Assembly: GCF_002356075.1 (NCBI RefSeq) | Contig: NZ_AP017902.1 | Location: forward strand, 310,001-374,000 | Length of the DNA stretch: 64,000 nucleotides | Direction of reading: 5' to 3' | Source: Mycoplasmopsis bovigenitalium | GTDB lineage: Bacteria > Bacillota_I > Bacilli_A > Mycoplasmatales > Metamycoplasmataceae | Shown: positions 19,512 through 29,198 of the stretch, in pieces | How the letters are laid out: the number at the start of each line of letters is the position of its first letter | Position numbering within the stretch: the first letter of the stretch is position 1 | Position numbers and translations under genes: made by a program | Notes under the pieces: model-generated | Seen by the model: the letters and a program-made list of their open reading frames with translations, nothing else | The model's database searches: none | What the model was told of the DNA's origin: nothing

Positions 19512-20865
19512 CTTTCTAACCAATAATTTAAAAGTTTTAAAATTGCATTTTGCTTCAAAGAATATAGAAAATATAAAAAAACCTGCCTATGATTTATACT
19601 TATATATTTTAATTAATCCTTTTAATGGTTTAATTTATGCTCGTAAATTTGATTTTAAAGTTTTTCGCATGAATTTGTTGACTACGCCAAGCTGGTTTGT
19701 TAATAAAAACTCTAATTTCATTAATAGAGGAAAAATTCTAGAAAAGTGCATTGGAAATAATATTCAAAAGTTGCGAACAAATAATTCTTCTGATTCAATA
19801 ATTAACTTTAGTGAATACCAAATAAAGAAACTAAATAATCTTTTCAATGACTATAGCCAACCCATATATCAAACAACAATTTATAACATAAATGCTCTTA
19901 TTAATGGTTCAAATCCGTCAGGTTCAGTTCAAAATAATAAAAGTAGTCAAACATTATTTATGGATGATACAACAAACTCAAAATTCTCAGTTATTGTAAA
20001 AATCATAGAATCATTAACAGTTGTAGATGCAAATATTGAACTATCTTTTTCTATGTCTGGTAAGGATAATTTTCATTTATTCATGGATTTAACACCCAAT
20101 GAATTAGATGAACTTGATGAACTTAAAAAATACCAAAACACAGATAATTTGTCAATACTTGATTTTTTCGAAAATCAATTAAATATGAATGTAAAAGAAA
20201 ATTATTACACAAATATATTTAGAGTTTTAAAAAATGATTTCATTAATAAAACATTAATTGATAGTATCAAAAATAATATAAAAAATCTTTCTCAAATGCG
20301 CAAAATTGATGTGTCAATTTTAAGACATATTAAGCAGCATAGAGACAATATAAAAAATATTGAGCCTACATTAAAAATTAAATCAGTATGAAGTGAAAAA
20401 GCTCATATATATAATGTGGAATGAATTAAACAAGATATTCAAAAAAGTCTATATACTCAAATTAAAAATCAAATTGTGAATATTTCTGAAATTGATAATT
20501 TAGTTAAAAAATGCAAAGAATTAGAGTGAATAACAGACCAAAACAATTTAATATCTATGGACGCAACACATCACAGACTTTACGACCAGTTAACATGAAT
20601 TTTTGATGAAAACTTTCATGTTTATTTAACATTAAAACAAACAAATAACGATGATTATCAAAATATTTTGGATGAATTAAAAAAATTAAAATCATTCAAG
20701 CAACAAATACTCTCTAACGCTAATAGCAAAATAAATATAGTTAATAATTCAAAAAAATATATTCAAAAAAGAATACAAAAAGTAAAAAATCAATTAAGTC
20801 AAAAAAATAAAAACTCTAGATTTCAATTTGAGTCTACAAGTGAAAATTGACAAAAGTTAAATTAA
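19498..20865 (+). CDS. Unrecognised protein, probable partner of the C5 methyltransferase
   Basis: This 455-residue protein starts MRENNFLTNNLK and overlaps the methyltransferase gene by 14 nt. An earlier in-frame ATG at 19453 would lengthen the overlap. Position and tight coupling suggest the restriction endonuclease or another part of the same R-M system. Residues about 30-48 (YLYILINPFNGLIYARK) look faintly like the first strands of a GIY-YIG nuclease, but the second motif would read YAR and not YIG. The C-terminal 80 residues are Lys/Asn-rich and probably coiled coil. No certain active site is seen. Confidence 0.55.
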
Positions 20866-20869
20866 TAAA

Positions 20870-20894
20870 AACGTCTTAGAAATCCTAAGACGTT
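20870..20894. terminator. Terminator between the R-M operon and the lipoprotein cluster
   Basis: AACGTCTTAG (20870-20879) pairs with CTAAGACGTT (20885-20894). The better T-run (TTTTTATT) is on the minus strand, so it chiefly serves the lipoprotein gene ending at 20913. Confidence 0.8.
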
Positions 20895-20912
20895 AATTTA
20901 ATGATTAAATTA

Positions 20913-21761
20913 TTATGATAAATCTAATTCTTGAGTGAAAATTGTATCAGTTGGTTTGCCATCTTTAGTAATTAAATATCAAGAAAGTTTATATTTATTT
21001 CCATCAATATTTTCTACTTTGATACCTTTTCTTTTGGTTTTAAATTTAAAACCTAATGAAGCACCAGTATTGCCATGTGTTTTTATTTTTCCAATTATTT
21101 CAGCACCTAGAGAACTTGTGAACATTAAACCAGCAGTTATTTCAGTCTTTTTATCAATTTTAATTTTTCCAGAGTCAATTCTTAAAGCTGATTCACTCTT
21201 TTGAATTGCTTGGTCAAACATGTTCTTAATTTCAGTTTTGTTAGCATCTGGCTTTAATTCAAATAATTTTCCTTGTTTTGAAGGTTCATAAAGTTCGGGA
21301 ATAACTAAATCTTTTGCTTTATCATCACTTGTTGTTGCACTACTTGAACCACTTGTTGAACCCGATCCATCATTAGTTGTTGTACTTCCTGAAGGTGTGT
21401 TGTTTTCAATAACTCTAAAACCACTAATAGTTTTTGCTATTTCAACAGTTTTTTCGCCATCTATGATTGAAATTTTAATATTAACAGTGTCTTTTTTGTT
21501 ATCATCAGCATTTACTTCGGTAATATTGGTTGTAAATGTCTCACCTTCAGATTTTGTAACAATAATATCATTCGCAGTTATTTCGCTAGCTGTTTTAGAT
21601 TTTTTAGATTCATCGACATTTACTTTAACTAAATCTGAGTATTTTTTAGTAATTGGCGTAGTTTCCGGTTGTCTTTCTTGCTTATTGCAGGCTGCGGATA
21701 TCACAGGAAGTGCAATAATTGACATGCAAGAAGCTAAAAGAATACCAATTTTTTTATTCAT
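20913..21761 (-). CDS. Tandem surface lipoprotein A (short paralogue)
   Basis: This 282-residue protein has lipobox Cys25 (VISAAC). Residues about 40-125 form one domain of the 'lipoprotein 17-related variable surface' type, from KKYSDLVKVNV to the closing KTISGF. A Ser/Thr/Gly linker follows, then the C-terminal block shared by the family: VIPELYEPSKQGKLFELKPD, KIKTHGNTGASLGFKF and GIKVENIDGNKYKLSWYL. It lacks the first domain present in its three neighbours. TAGGAG precedes the ATG. Its promoter has a 16-nt T tract. The function is unknown; it is surface exposed by inference. Confidence 0.75.
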
Positions 21762-21796
21762 TATTTTTGTCTCCTAATATATAAATATCTATTTTT

Positions 21797-21857
21797 ATTC
21801 TATTTATTTAGATTTTATTGACCTGAAAAATGAAGCCATTCAAAAAAAAAAAAAAAA
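21797..21857 (-). promoter_or_regulatory. Promoter of lipoprotein A with T16 tract
   Basis: On the minus strand a T16 tract (21842-21857) is followed, after exactly 39 nt, by the -10 TAGAAT (21797-21802), then TAAAAATAGATAT and the ribosome-binding site. No -35 consensus is seen. Confidence 0.65.
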
Positions 21858-21942
21858 TTCATATATTTTCATAAATTAAGAAGTTATATTGATTAGTATA
21901 TAAAGAATAATTTAATAGCAATATTAAATAAATCATTAACAT

Positions 21943-21966
21943 AAAAAACACACCCCCTTGGGTGTG
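21943..21966 (-). terminator. Terminator of lipoprotein B
   Basis: CACACCC-CCTT-GGGTGTG (21949-21966) forms a GC-rich stem, and TTTTTT follows on the minus strand. Each lipoprotein is thus its own transcription unit. Confidence 0.85.
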
Positions 21967-21987
21967 CAAATTAATAATTCGTTTATA

Positions 21988-23541
21988 TTATGATAAATCT
22001 AATTCTTGCATAAAGATTTGAGAAGTTGGTTGTCCTTGCTTATCTATTAAATATCAAGAGAATTTGTATTTGTTATCCATGATTTTTTCAACTTTTATGC
22101 CTTTTCCGCTCTTCAGTTTAAACCCTATTGAAGCACTACTTGTATGTGTTTTAATTTTAGACAAGATTTTATTCAATTTAGGGTTGAAGGCTAAACCCTT
22201 GATATTTTCTTTACTTTTTCGCACTTTTATTGTTCCGCCATCAATTCTAATAGCTGAATCAGAGGTTGATATTGCTTTATCTAGCATTTTTTTAATTCCC
22301 ACTTTGTCAGCATCTTTTTCAACTGCGAATAGATTTTTTTCAACTGAAGGTTCATACAACTCAGGAACCAAAAGATTTTTAGATAAATTATTTAACTCTT
22401 CATTCTTAATATTTTGGTCTGATGGTTCTCCATTTATTGAACCATCAGTTTTTTTGTTTATAGGATCGGTCTGTGCTGAATTTCCCGCATTTTCACTAGG
22501 TCTTTCATTTTCAGCCATAGTAGCAACAGGTATATCTAAAAAGTTTGAAGTTTCAACTTTTTCAAAATATTTAATAGTTTTTGTTTTAGGATCTATTAAT
22601 TGACTAATTCTAAATTTAATAGCGATTTTATCTGCTTTCTTGACAATTTGTGCGGTGGCCTTATAATTTCCATCCTCAATAGTTCCATCTGGAGCAGCAG
22701 TTTCTATTCCTCACTTAGGTGATTTTTTAATTGAAAAAATATCAAATCTGTCTGGATCTTCTTTTTTTGATTTATCAAACTTTTTAGTCATAAATTTTGT
22801 GGTATTAAAATCATAATAAACTATTGTGCCATCTTCTGCCTCTTTTAATCATTTTTTGGCTTTGTTAGTATTAACAATTTCTAAATCCTTGAATATTAAA
22901 TAACCTTCTTCAACCGCTTTTGGTGTTGCTTCTTTAAATCCGGAAATAGTTTTGGTTATTGTTTTTTCGGTTTTGCCATCAACAACTTTTATTTTTACAT
23001 TAACAGAATCTAATTGTTTTTTAGGAACGCTTACACTTTCTACTGTTGCTTCAAATGTTTCACCTTCAGGTTTTGAAACAATAATATCTTCTTTTGTTAC
23101 CTCATCAGCTACTTTATTTTTTTTAGATTCTTCAACACTAACTGTTACTAAATCATCATATTTTTTATCTTTTTTAGGTTCTACTTGCTCTTTTTCAGTT
23201 GTAACCTCAAGAGTTATTGTTTTTTCATCTACTATCTTATTTGTTTTTGTGTTGGTTGCTAAATAAGATACTAAAACACCCTTGCCTTCTTTGTATTCAA
23301 CTTTTTGAATTTCTACACTAATATCATTGTTTAAGATTTCAACAACAATATCTTCAGGTTTTAATTCGCTTGGTTTTTTATCAGTGTTTTTAGGCAGTGA
23401 AATTTTAAATAGTGTGTTTACATCAACTTCAGCTTCGTCTTCCTTGATTTGTTTATTTTCATTTTTACATGCAGCAGCAAAAAGTGGCAGTGCCGATACT
23501 GACATACATGAGGTTATTAAGAACCCTAATTTTTTCTTCAT
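21988..23541 (-). CDS. Tandem surface lipoprotein B
   Basis: This 517-residue protein has lipobox Cys25 (LFAAAC). Domain 1 spans about residues 35-125 (VDVNTLFKISLPKN to TITLEVTT). Domain 2, of the lipoprotein-17 type, spans about 135-215 and ends KTISGF. A middle block contains YYDFNTTKFM, GIETAAPDGTIEDGNYKATA and KIAIKFRIS. A polar linker and the C-terminal family block follow (LLVPELYEPSVEKNLF to SWYLIDKQGQPTS). Four UGA-coded Trp are read through. The ATG at 23539-23541 has ATAGGAGAAAA before it; an upstream in-frame ATG reads through the T14 tract and is not credible. Confidence 0.78.
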
Positions 23542-23575
23542 TATCAATTTTCTCCTATATTTAATATCTATTTTT

Positions 23576-23634
23576 ATTCTAAATATTTGAGTTTCATGTA
23601 TACGCAAAATCATTGAAATCAAAAAAAAAAAAAA
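23576..23634 (-). promoter_or_regulatory. Promoter of lipoprotein B with T14 tract
   Basis: A T14 tract (23621-23634) lies 39 nt upstream of TAGAAT (23576-23581) on the minus strand. It is preceded by TTATGGAAAAGTATGAATTG, a block shared with lipoprotein C. Confidence 0.65.
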
Positions 23635-23701
23635 CAATTCATACTTTTCCATAATTTAGATTGTTGAATTGCTTTGAATAAATATTAATATTGTTATTAA
23701 C

Positions 23702-23717
23702 TACATTGTGTAATGTA
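23702..23717 (-). terminator. Weak hairpin after lipoprotein C
   Basis: TACATT-GTGT-AATGTA forms a 6-bp stem 36 bases past the stop codon, without a clear T-run. Termination here is uncertain. Confidence 0.3.
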
Positions 23718-23752
23718 ATAAAAGATTAGGTAAATAAATTTGTATTTATTAC

Positions 23753-25786
23753 TTAATTTGGCAACTCAATTTCTTGAGTATATACTTTTTCTTTTGATTC
23801 ATTTGATTTATTATTATCAATTAAATATCATGAAAACCTGATTTTGTTTCCATCTATGGTTTCAACTTTTATTCCTTGTCCCCTTGTATTAAATTTATAG
23901 GCGATATTAGCATCTGTTTTATTTTTTTTATGTGTGTTAATCTTTTTTCTTAATTCAGGGTTTATAGACTCAGTAATTGATATGTCATTAATGGTTTTTT
24001 TATTATTATTTTTTAGAGGAATTTTTAATACGCCATTTTCAATAACGATTCGGTTATTATTTACACCTTCAAAAGATTCTAATAATGACTTTTTATTAGC
24101 ATTGCTATTTAAAACAAAAACCACTCCGCTCTCAGATGCTTTATAAAGCTCTGGAATTGGAAATTCTTTGGATTTTTCCTCTATTAAGTTATCTTTATTT
24201 TCTTTTGGTATTTCACTATTTGAAGGATCGGTTTCAGGTTTAGTTGATATTTCTTTTTCAGTTTTATCAATAGGATTATCTTTATTATCATCAGATTTTC
24301 CGCTTGAACTTGATTCACTTGCCTTAGGATCAGCTGACGATCCTTCTTCTTTAGGTTTTTCATTAGTTAAAGGCTGTTCTGAATTATTATCTGATGTATT
24401 CGAATTTGGTGATGTTGTACCTTCTTTATTTATTGTTTCAGTTGTTGTACTATTTGGAGTTTCTTTTTTGTCTGCATCAGTTTTAGGATCATCTTGATTT
24501 TCTCTTGGGTTTATTTCGGTTTTATTTTTATCTTCGGTATCTTTATTTATTTCACTATTGCTTGTTGATGTACTAGGAGTTGCAGGGTTTTCTTTCTCTT
24601 TTGGAGCTTCATTAGTACCAGAATCCACTTTTTTGTCAGTTTGGGAAGATTCATCTTTTGTAGTGTCTTTATCTTTTTCTAATGAACCATTATTTTCTAC
24701 AGGAGGTTGATCGCCTTGCATGTCACTTTTACCTGTTTCAGAAGTTATAGGTTTAGAGATTTTTTCTTTATCTATTTCTAGTAGATTTGATGTTTCCACT
24801 TTTTCATAAAAAATAGGTTTTTTTGTTTTATGGTCATATAAACTAATTCTAAATTTGATACCAACTTTTTCTCCTTCTTTTATTAGAAGAGCAGTTGCTT
24901 TATATGATACTTGATTAACATCACCTTTTATAGAGCCTTCAGGAGCTGCTGTTTCAATAGTATTTTTGGGTTTTGATGTAACCTGAAAAATAGCTAAATT
25001 ATCATTATTGCTATCATTTTTAGGTTTTGATACAAAGAATTTCCCTGACTCACGGTCATAATAAATAACTGTTTCACTATTGTTTTTGTTTAATCACTCG
25101 TGAGCTTTTGAATCATCAACTATTTTTAAATCCTTAAATTTAGTATAACCATCTCTAACTTCTTTTGGATATGCTTTAACAAATCCTTCTATTTTTTTAT
25201 AAATATGTTTAGTAACATCTCCATCAACTATTTTGATTTTTACATTAACTGAATCTAATTGTTTTTTCGGAACGCTTATGCTTTCTACTGTTGCTTTAAA
25301 TGTTTCACCTTCTTTAATAGAAATCATAATGTCTTCTTTTGCAACTTCATCAGCGGATTTTTTCTTTGTTTTATCATTAACACTAACTGTTATTAAATCA
25401 TCATATTTTTTATCTTGTTTAGGTTCTACTTGGTCTTTTTTAGTAGCAATCTCAAGAGTTATAGTTTTTTCATCCACTATCTTATTTGTTTTTGAGTTAG
25501 TTGCTGAATAAGATACTAAAACACCTTTGCCTTCTTTAAATTCGACTTTTTTAATTTCTACATTAATATCATTGTTTAAGATTTCAACAATAATGTCTTC
25601 GGGTTTTAATTCACTTGGTTTTTTCTCATTGTTTTTAAGTAGCGAAATTTTAAATAGTGTGTTTACATCAATTTCAGCTTCATCTTCCTTGATTTGTTTA
25701 TTTTCATTTTTACAAGCTGCAGCAAAAAGTGGTAGTGCAGAAACCGATATGCACGAGGTTAGTAAGAACCCTATTTTTTTCTTCAT
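23753..25786 (-). CDS. Tandem surface lipoprotein C with long polar linker
   Basis: This 677-residue protein has lipobox Cys25. Its first 230 residues closely match lipoprotein B (domains 1 and 2). A middle block (YYDRESGKFFV, TIETAAPEGSI, KVGIKFRIS) leads to about 215 residues of low-complexity sequence rich in Lys, Asp, Glu, Ser, Thr, Asn and Pro. The C-terminal family block then follows (FPIPELYKASESGVVF, KINTHKKNKTDANIAYKFN, IKVETIDGNKIRFSWYLID). The linker probably holds the terminal domain away from the membrane. It has a strong ATAGGAGG ribosome-binding site. Its function is unknown. Confidence 0.78.
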
Positions 25787-25828
25787 TATCAATATTCCTC
25801 CTATTTAGATTTAATCTATATATTTTTT

Positions 25829-25881
25829 ATTCTAATAATTAGGAGAGTTAAAAATTCGTAAATTTGCTAAATCAAAAAAAA
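25829..25881 (-). promoter_or_regulatory. Promoter of lipoprotein C with T8 tract
   Basis: A T8 tract (25874-25881) lies 39 nt upstream of TAGAAT (25829-25834) on the minus strand. This is the shortest tract of the four, with the same flanking block TTATGGAAAAATATGAATTG. Confidence 0.65.
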
Positions 25882-25932
25882 CAATTCATATTTTTCCATA
25901 AAAATAAATGTTTTAGAAAAAATATGAATATT

Positions 25933-25957
25933 AAAAACACAAGGCGCACCTTGTGTT
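25933..25957 (-). terminator. Terminator of lipoprotein D
   Basis: AACACAAGG-CGCA-CCTTGTGTT is a perfect 9-bp stem, followed on the minus strand by TTTTT. Confidence 0.88.
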
Positions 25958-25963
25958 AAATAA

Positions 25964-28183
25964 TTATTGAATTGTGAATAAAACTTGAGTGAATACTTGG
26001 CCTTTTTTATCGATTACTTTTTTATTTTTTTCAGTTTTTGTATCAATAATATATTTAATTACTACATTATTGCCTTCTTTAATTAATAAAACTCCTAGAG
26101 CGCTTCCTGAGAAACTATATCCTATATTTTGTCCTTTTCCATGCGTGTTAACTTTTGTGGTTATTGACTTATTAATTATTAATTTATCAAGTTTAGTATT
26201 TTTTCTTTTACCCGACCAAACAATTAACTTAGAATTATCAATTTTAATAGTTGTGCCCTTAGCTTGTGTTGCAAGTTCAACTAATATTTTTTTATCTTGC
26301 TCGCTTCCATCAAAAACAAATATATTTTTTTGTGATGAATATGCATCCAATTGAGCGTCTCTATTTTTGTTTTTAGCTAATTCTTTAAATCCTTCAATTA
26401 AAAATGATTTTGATTTTGTTTCACCGCTTTTAACTCTGCTATTAAACTCGATTTCAACACTCAATTTTGTTGAATCATTTTCAAGTGGTTTAAGACTAGT
26501 TATATTAACCGTAACTAAATTAGAATCATATTGGCCTAGTTTAATTTCCTCCTTTTTAATTGTTGCAGCATATCTATCGGCTTTGTTGATACCTTCATTC
26601 AATGTAAGTTCACCAAAAGTTTTTATAACTTCATCTAAATCTAGTTTTTTTGTTTTTAATCCGTCAATATTGTATGTATTCTCAAACACATTTTGACCTT
26701 GTGTAGCCTTAAATACTAAGGATAGCGTGCCTCTATAATCATCTTTTGAATTATCTTTAATTGTAATTTCTTTTTTGACGCCTTCCGGTAATACAAAATT
26801 CTGCTTGTTTGAATTATAAAGTTTAATCATTTCAACTTTTACTTCTGATGGCAAAATTTGAGTAGCATTTTCTATTCCAAATTCTATCCCAGCAAACATG
26901 TTTGCAAAGTTATCAGGTTTAAAGCCATTAATTTCCTTTGAAAAAATATCACTTTCAATTTTTTTATCACCACGCATGAAATTAATTGAGAAGTAGACTG
27001 AAATTTTATTAGTGTCCGAGTGCTTTTCAACATTTTTGATTTCAAATTTATAATTATTATCAATATTGTGGTTTATTAACTCTGGCTTTGCTTCTTCAAC
27101 TGTAACATTTTCTTTACCTGGATAATCAATTTGAGCACTGCTTGCAATTTTATTAATATCATTTTTAGTTATTCTATCAATAGAAATTAGGTTTGAAGTT
27201 GCTATCTCTTCATAATATTTTGTAGTTTTTGTTGAGTTATTGTATTCGCTAATTCTAAATTTTATTCCAATCTTACCGCCTTGTTTTACCAAGGTTGCTG
27301 TTCCTTTAAAACTTAAATCACCATCAACAGCATCGTGAGCTGCTGTTTCAATGCCAAATCCCGGAACTTTTTTCGTCAATAAGATAGCAATTTGCTCAGA
27401 TTTATTCTGATTATTTTTATCTTGTTTTTTGTTAATGAATAAGTGTTTTCTAAAGTCATAATAAATTTTAGTGCCATCGGCAGCATTTTTTAATCAATCA
27501 TAGGCTTTATCATCATTTACTACTGCTATATCTTTAAAAACTTCGTATCCTTTTAGTATTTTTTCTGGCAATGCCTGTGCGAATCCTTCAAGAGTTTTGG
27601 TTATTTCTTTTGATGTTTCATTATCTGTTATTTTAATTTTTACATCAATGACTGTTCTATTATTTTTTTGTACATTAACACCAATAACTTCTGCTTTAAA
27701 GCTTTCTCCTTGTGCAACTTCTAACTTGATATCTTCTCTAGTAACTTTATCAGCAGTTTTTTGTTTTGTATTTTCATCGACACTAACTGTTACTAACTCA
27801 TCATATTTTTTATCTTTTTTAGTTTCTACTTGGTCTTTTTTAGTAATGACCTCAAGAGTTATTGTTTTTTCATCTACTATCTTATTTGTTTTTGAGTTGG
27901 TTGCTAAATAAGATACTAAAACACCTTTACCCTCTTTAAATTTAATTTTTTTAATTTCTACACTAATATCATTGTTTAAGATTTCAACAACAATATCTTC
28001 AGGTTTTAATTCACTTGGTTTTTTGTTTGAATTTTTAGGCAGTGAAATTTTAAATAGTGTGTTTACATCAATTTCTTCTTGTTTGCCTCCATTTGCTTGC
28101 TCATTTTTACATGCAGCAGCAAAAAGCGGCAGTGCTGAAAGCGACATGCACGAACTTAGTAAAAAACCTATTTTTTTCTTCAT
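25964..28183 (-). CDS. Tandem surface lipoprotein D (largest)
   Basis: This 739-residue protein has lipobox Cys25 (LFAAAC). Domains 1 and 2 resemble B and C in the first 225 residues. The shared middle block follows (GIETAAHDAVDGDLSF, KIGIKFRIS), and then, instead of a low-complexity linker, two or three further repeat-like domains with the closing motifs KEINGF, NIDGLK and FLIEGFKEL, again like lipoprotein-17 units. The C-terminus holds the family motif TKVNTHGKGQNIGYSFSG. TAAGGAG precedes the ATG. It is the first of the four in minus-strand order. Confidence 0.78.
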
Positions 28184-28220
28184 TAATATAACTCCTTATA
28201 ATAATTTGATATTTAATTTA

Positions 28221-28279
28221 ATTCTAATAATTAAAGAGCGGGCGTGAATGCAACTACCCTAAAAACAAAAAAAAAAAAA
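28221..28279 (-). promoter_or_regulatory. Promoter of lipoprotein D with T13 tract
   Basis: A T13 tract (28267-28279) lies 40 nt upstream of TAGAAT (28221-28226) on the minus strand. Just upstream, TCCACAT (28299-28305) pairs with ATGTGGA (28284-28290), so here the T tract could also act as the U-run of a terminator for the dnaE-exonuclease operon. Confidence 0.6.
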
Positions 28280-28315
28280 CCAATCCACATTTTTCCATAT
28301 GTGGACACCTAATTA

Positions 28316-29191
28316 TTATTCATTGATTAATTTCTTCCATTTTTTAATTACAGAATTAAGTTTAAATTCGCTCATTTTGACAAAACCATTTTCAAAAGCA
28401 ATATTAGCAACTGAAAAATCATTAAAATCAAAATTAATTTCAACATTTTTATTCAATGTAGCTAAACGTTTGCAAAACATTGCGTCATTTTTACCTTTAA
28501 TTAATTTATTTTTGAATGAGCCATTAATATTGTTGATGTTTTGATAAATATTTTCAATGCTTCCGTATTTATTTATTAATTTATTTGCCCCGATCTCTCC
28601 TATTCCAATTACACCTTTAATATTGTCAGATTTGTCGCCAGCAAGTCCTTTGAAATCTGGAATTAAGTGGGGTTTTATTTTGAATTTTTGTTCAAAATTT
28701 CATGGACTATAATAAATAAATCCCGCGCCTGACTTATGTAAAACTGATGTGTTGTTGTCTACAAGTTGTAAAAGGTCTTGGTCTCTTGAATAAATTATTT
28801 TTTTAATATTTTTGTTTTGGTTAGCAACACTTGCAATAATATCATCTCCCTCGTCACCAACCTTTTCAAATCAAGTAATATTTAGTGAATCTAATATTTC
28901 TTTAGTAATAATGAATTGGTCAAATATTTCAATTGGAGTTTGTTTTCTACCCGCTTTGTATTCTGGATAAAGTTCATGGCGCTTGGTTTTTCCATGAGCA
29001 TCAAATGCTATAAAAATATGTGTGGGCTTAACAAAATTGATTAAATTAAAAAGCGACATAAAAAACACGTGAACAGCATTTGTGTTGCGATTATTATCAT
29101 CTTTCATAGTTATTGCTTTTTCAGGATAATATGATGCGTAAAATGATTGAAACATCATAAAATTCCCATCTATTAATAATAATTTATTCAT
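28316..29191 (-). CDS. Stand-alone 5'-3' exonuclease (PolA N-terminal domain type)
   Basis: This 291-residue protein has the PIN-like/H3TH layout: LLLIDGNFMMFQSFYA at the start, FIAFDAHGKTKRHELYPEYK, GDEGDDIIAS, YSRDQDLLQLV, then the helix-hairpin-helix HLIPDFKGLAGDKSDNIKGV. Mollicutes often keep this flap exonuclease without the polymerase part; it removes RNA primers. It starts 7 nt after the dnaE stop (TAGGAGAAAAATG) and is co-transcribed with dnaE. Confidence 0.9.
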
Positions 29192-29198
29192 TTTTCTC

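Noticed and set aside
22849-23652. Longer start for lipoprotein B that reads through the T14 tract as a Phe run
   Set aside because: The shorter ATG at 23541 has a good ribosome-binding site and gives a perfect lipoprotein signal. The tract sits at the same promoter distance in the paralogues.
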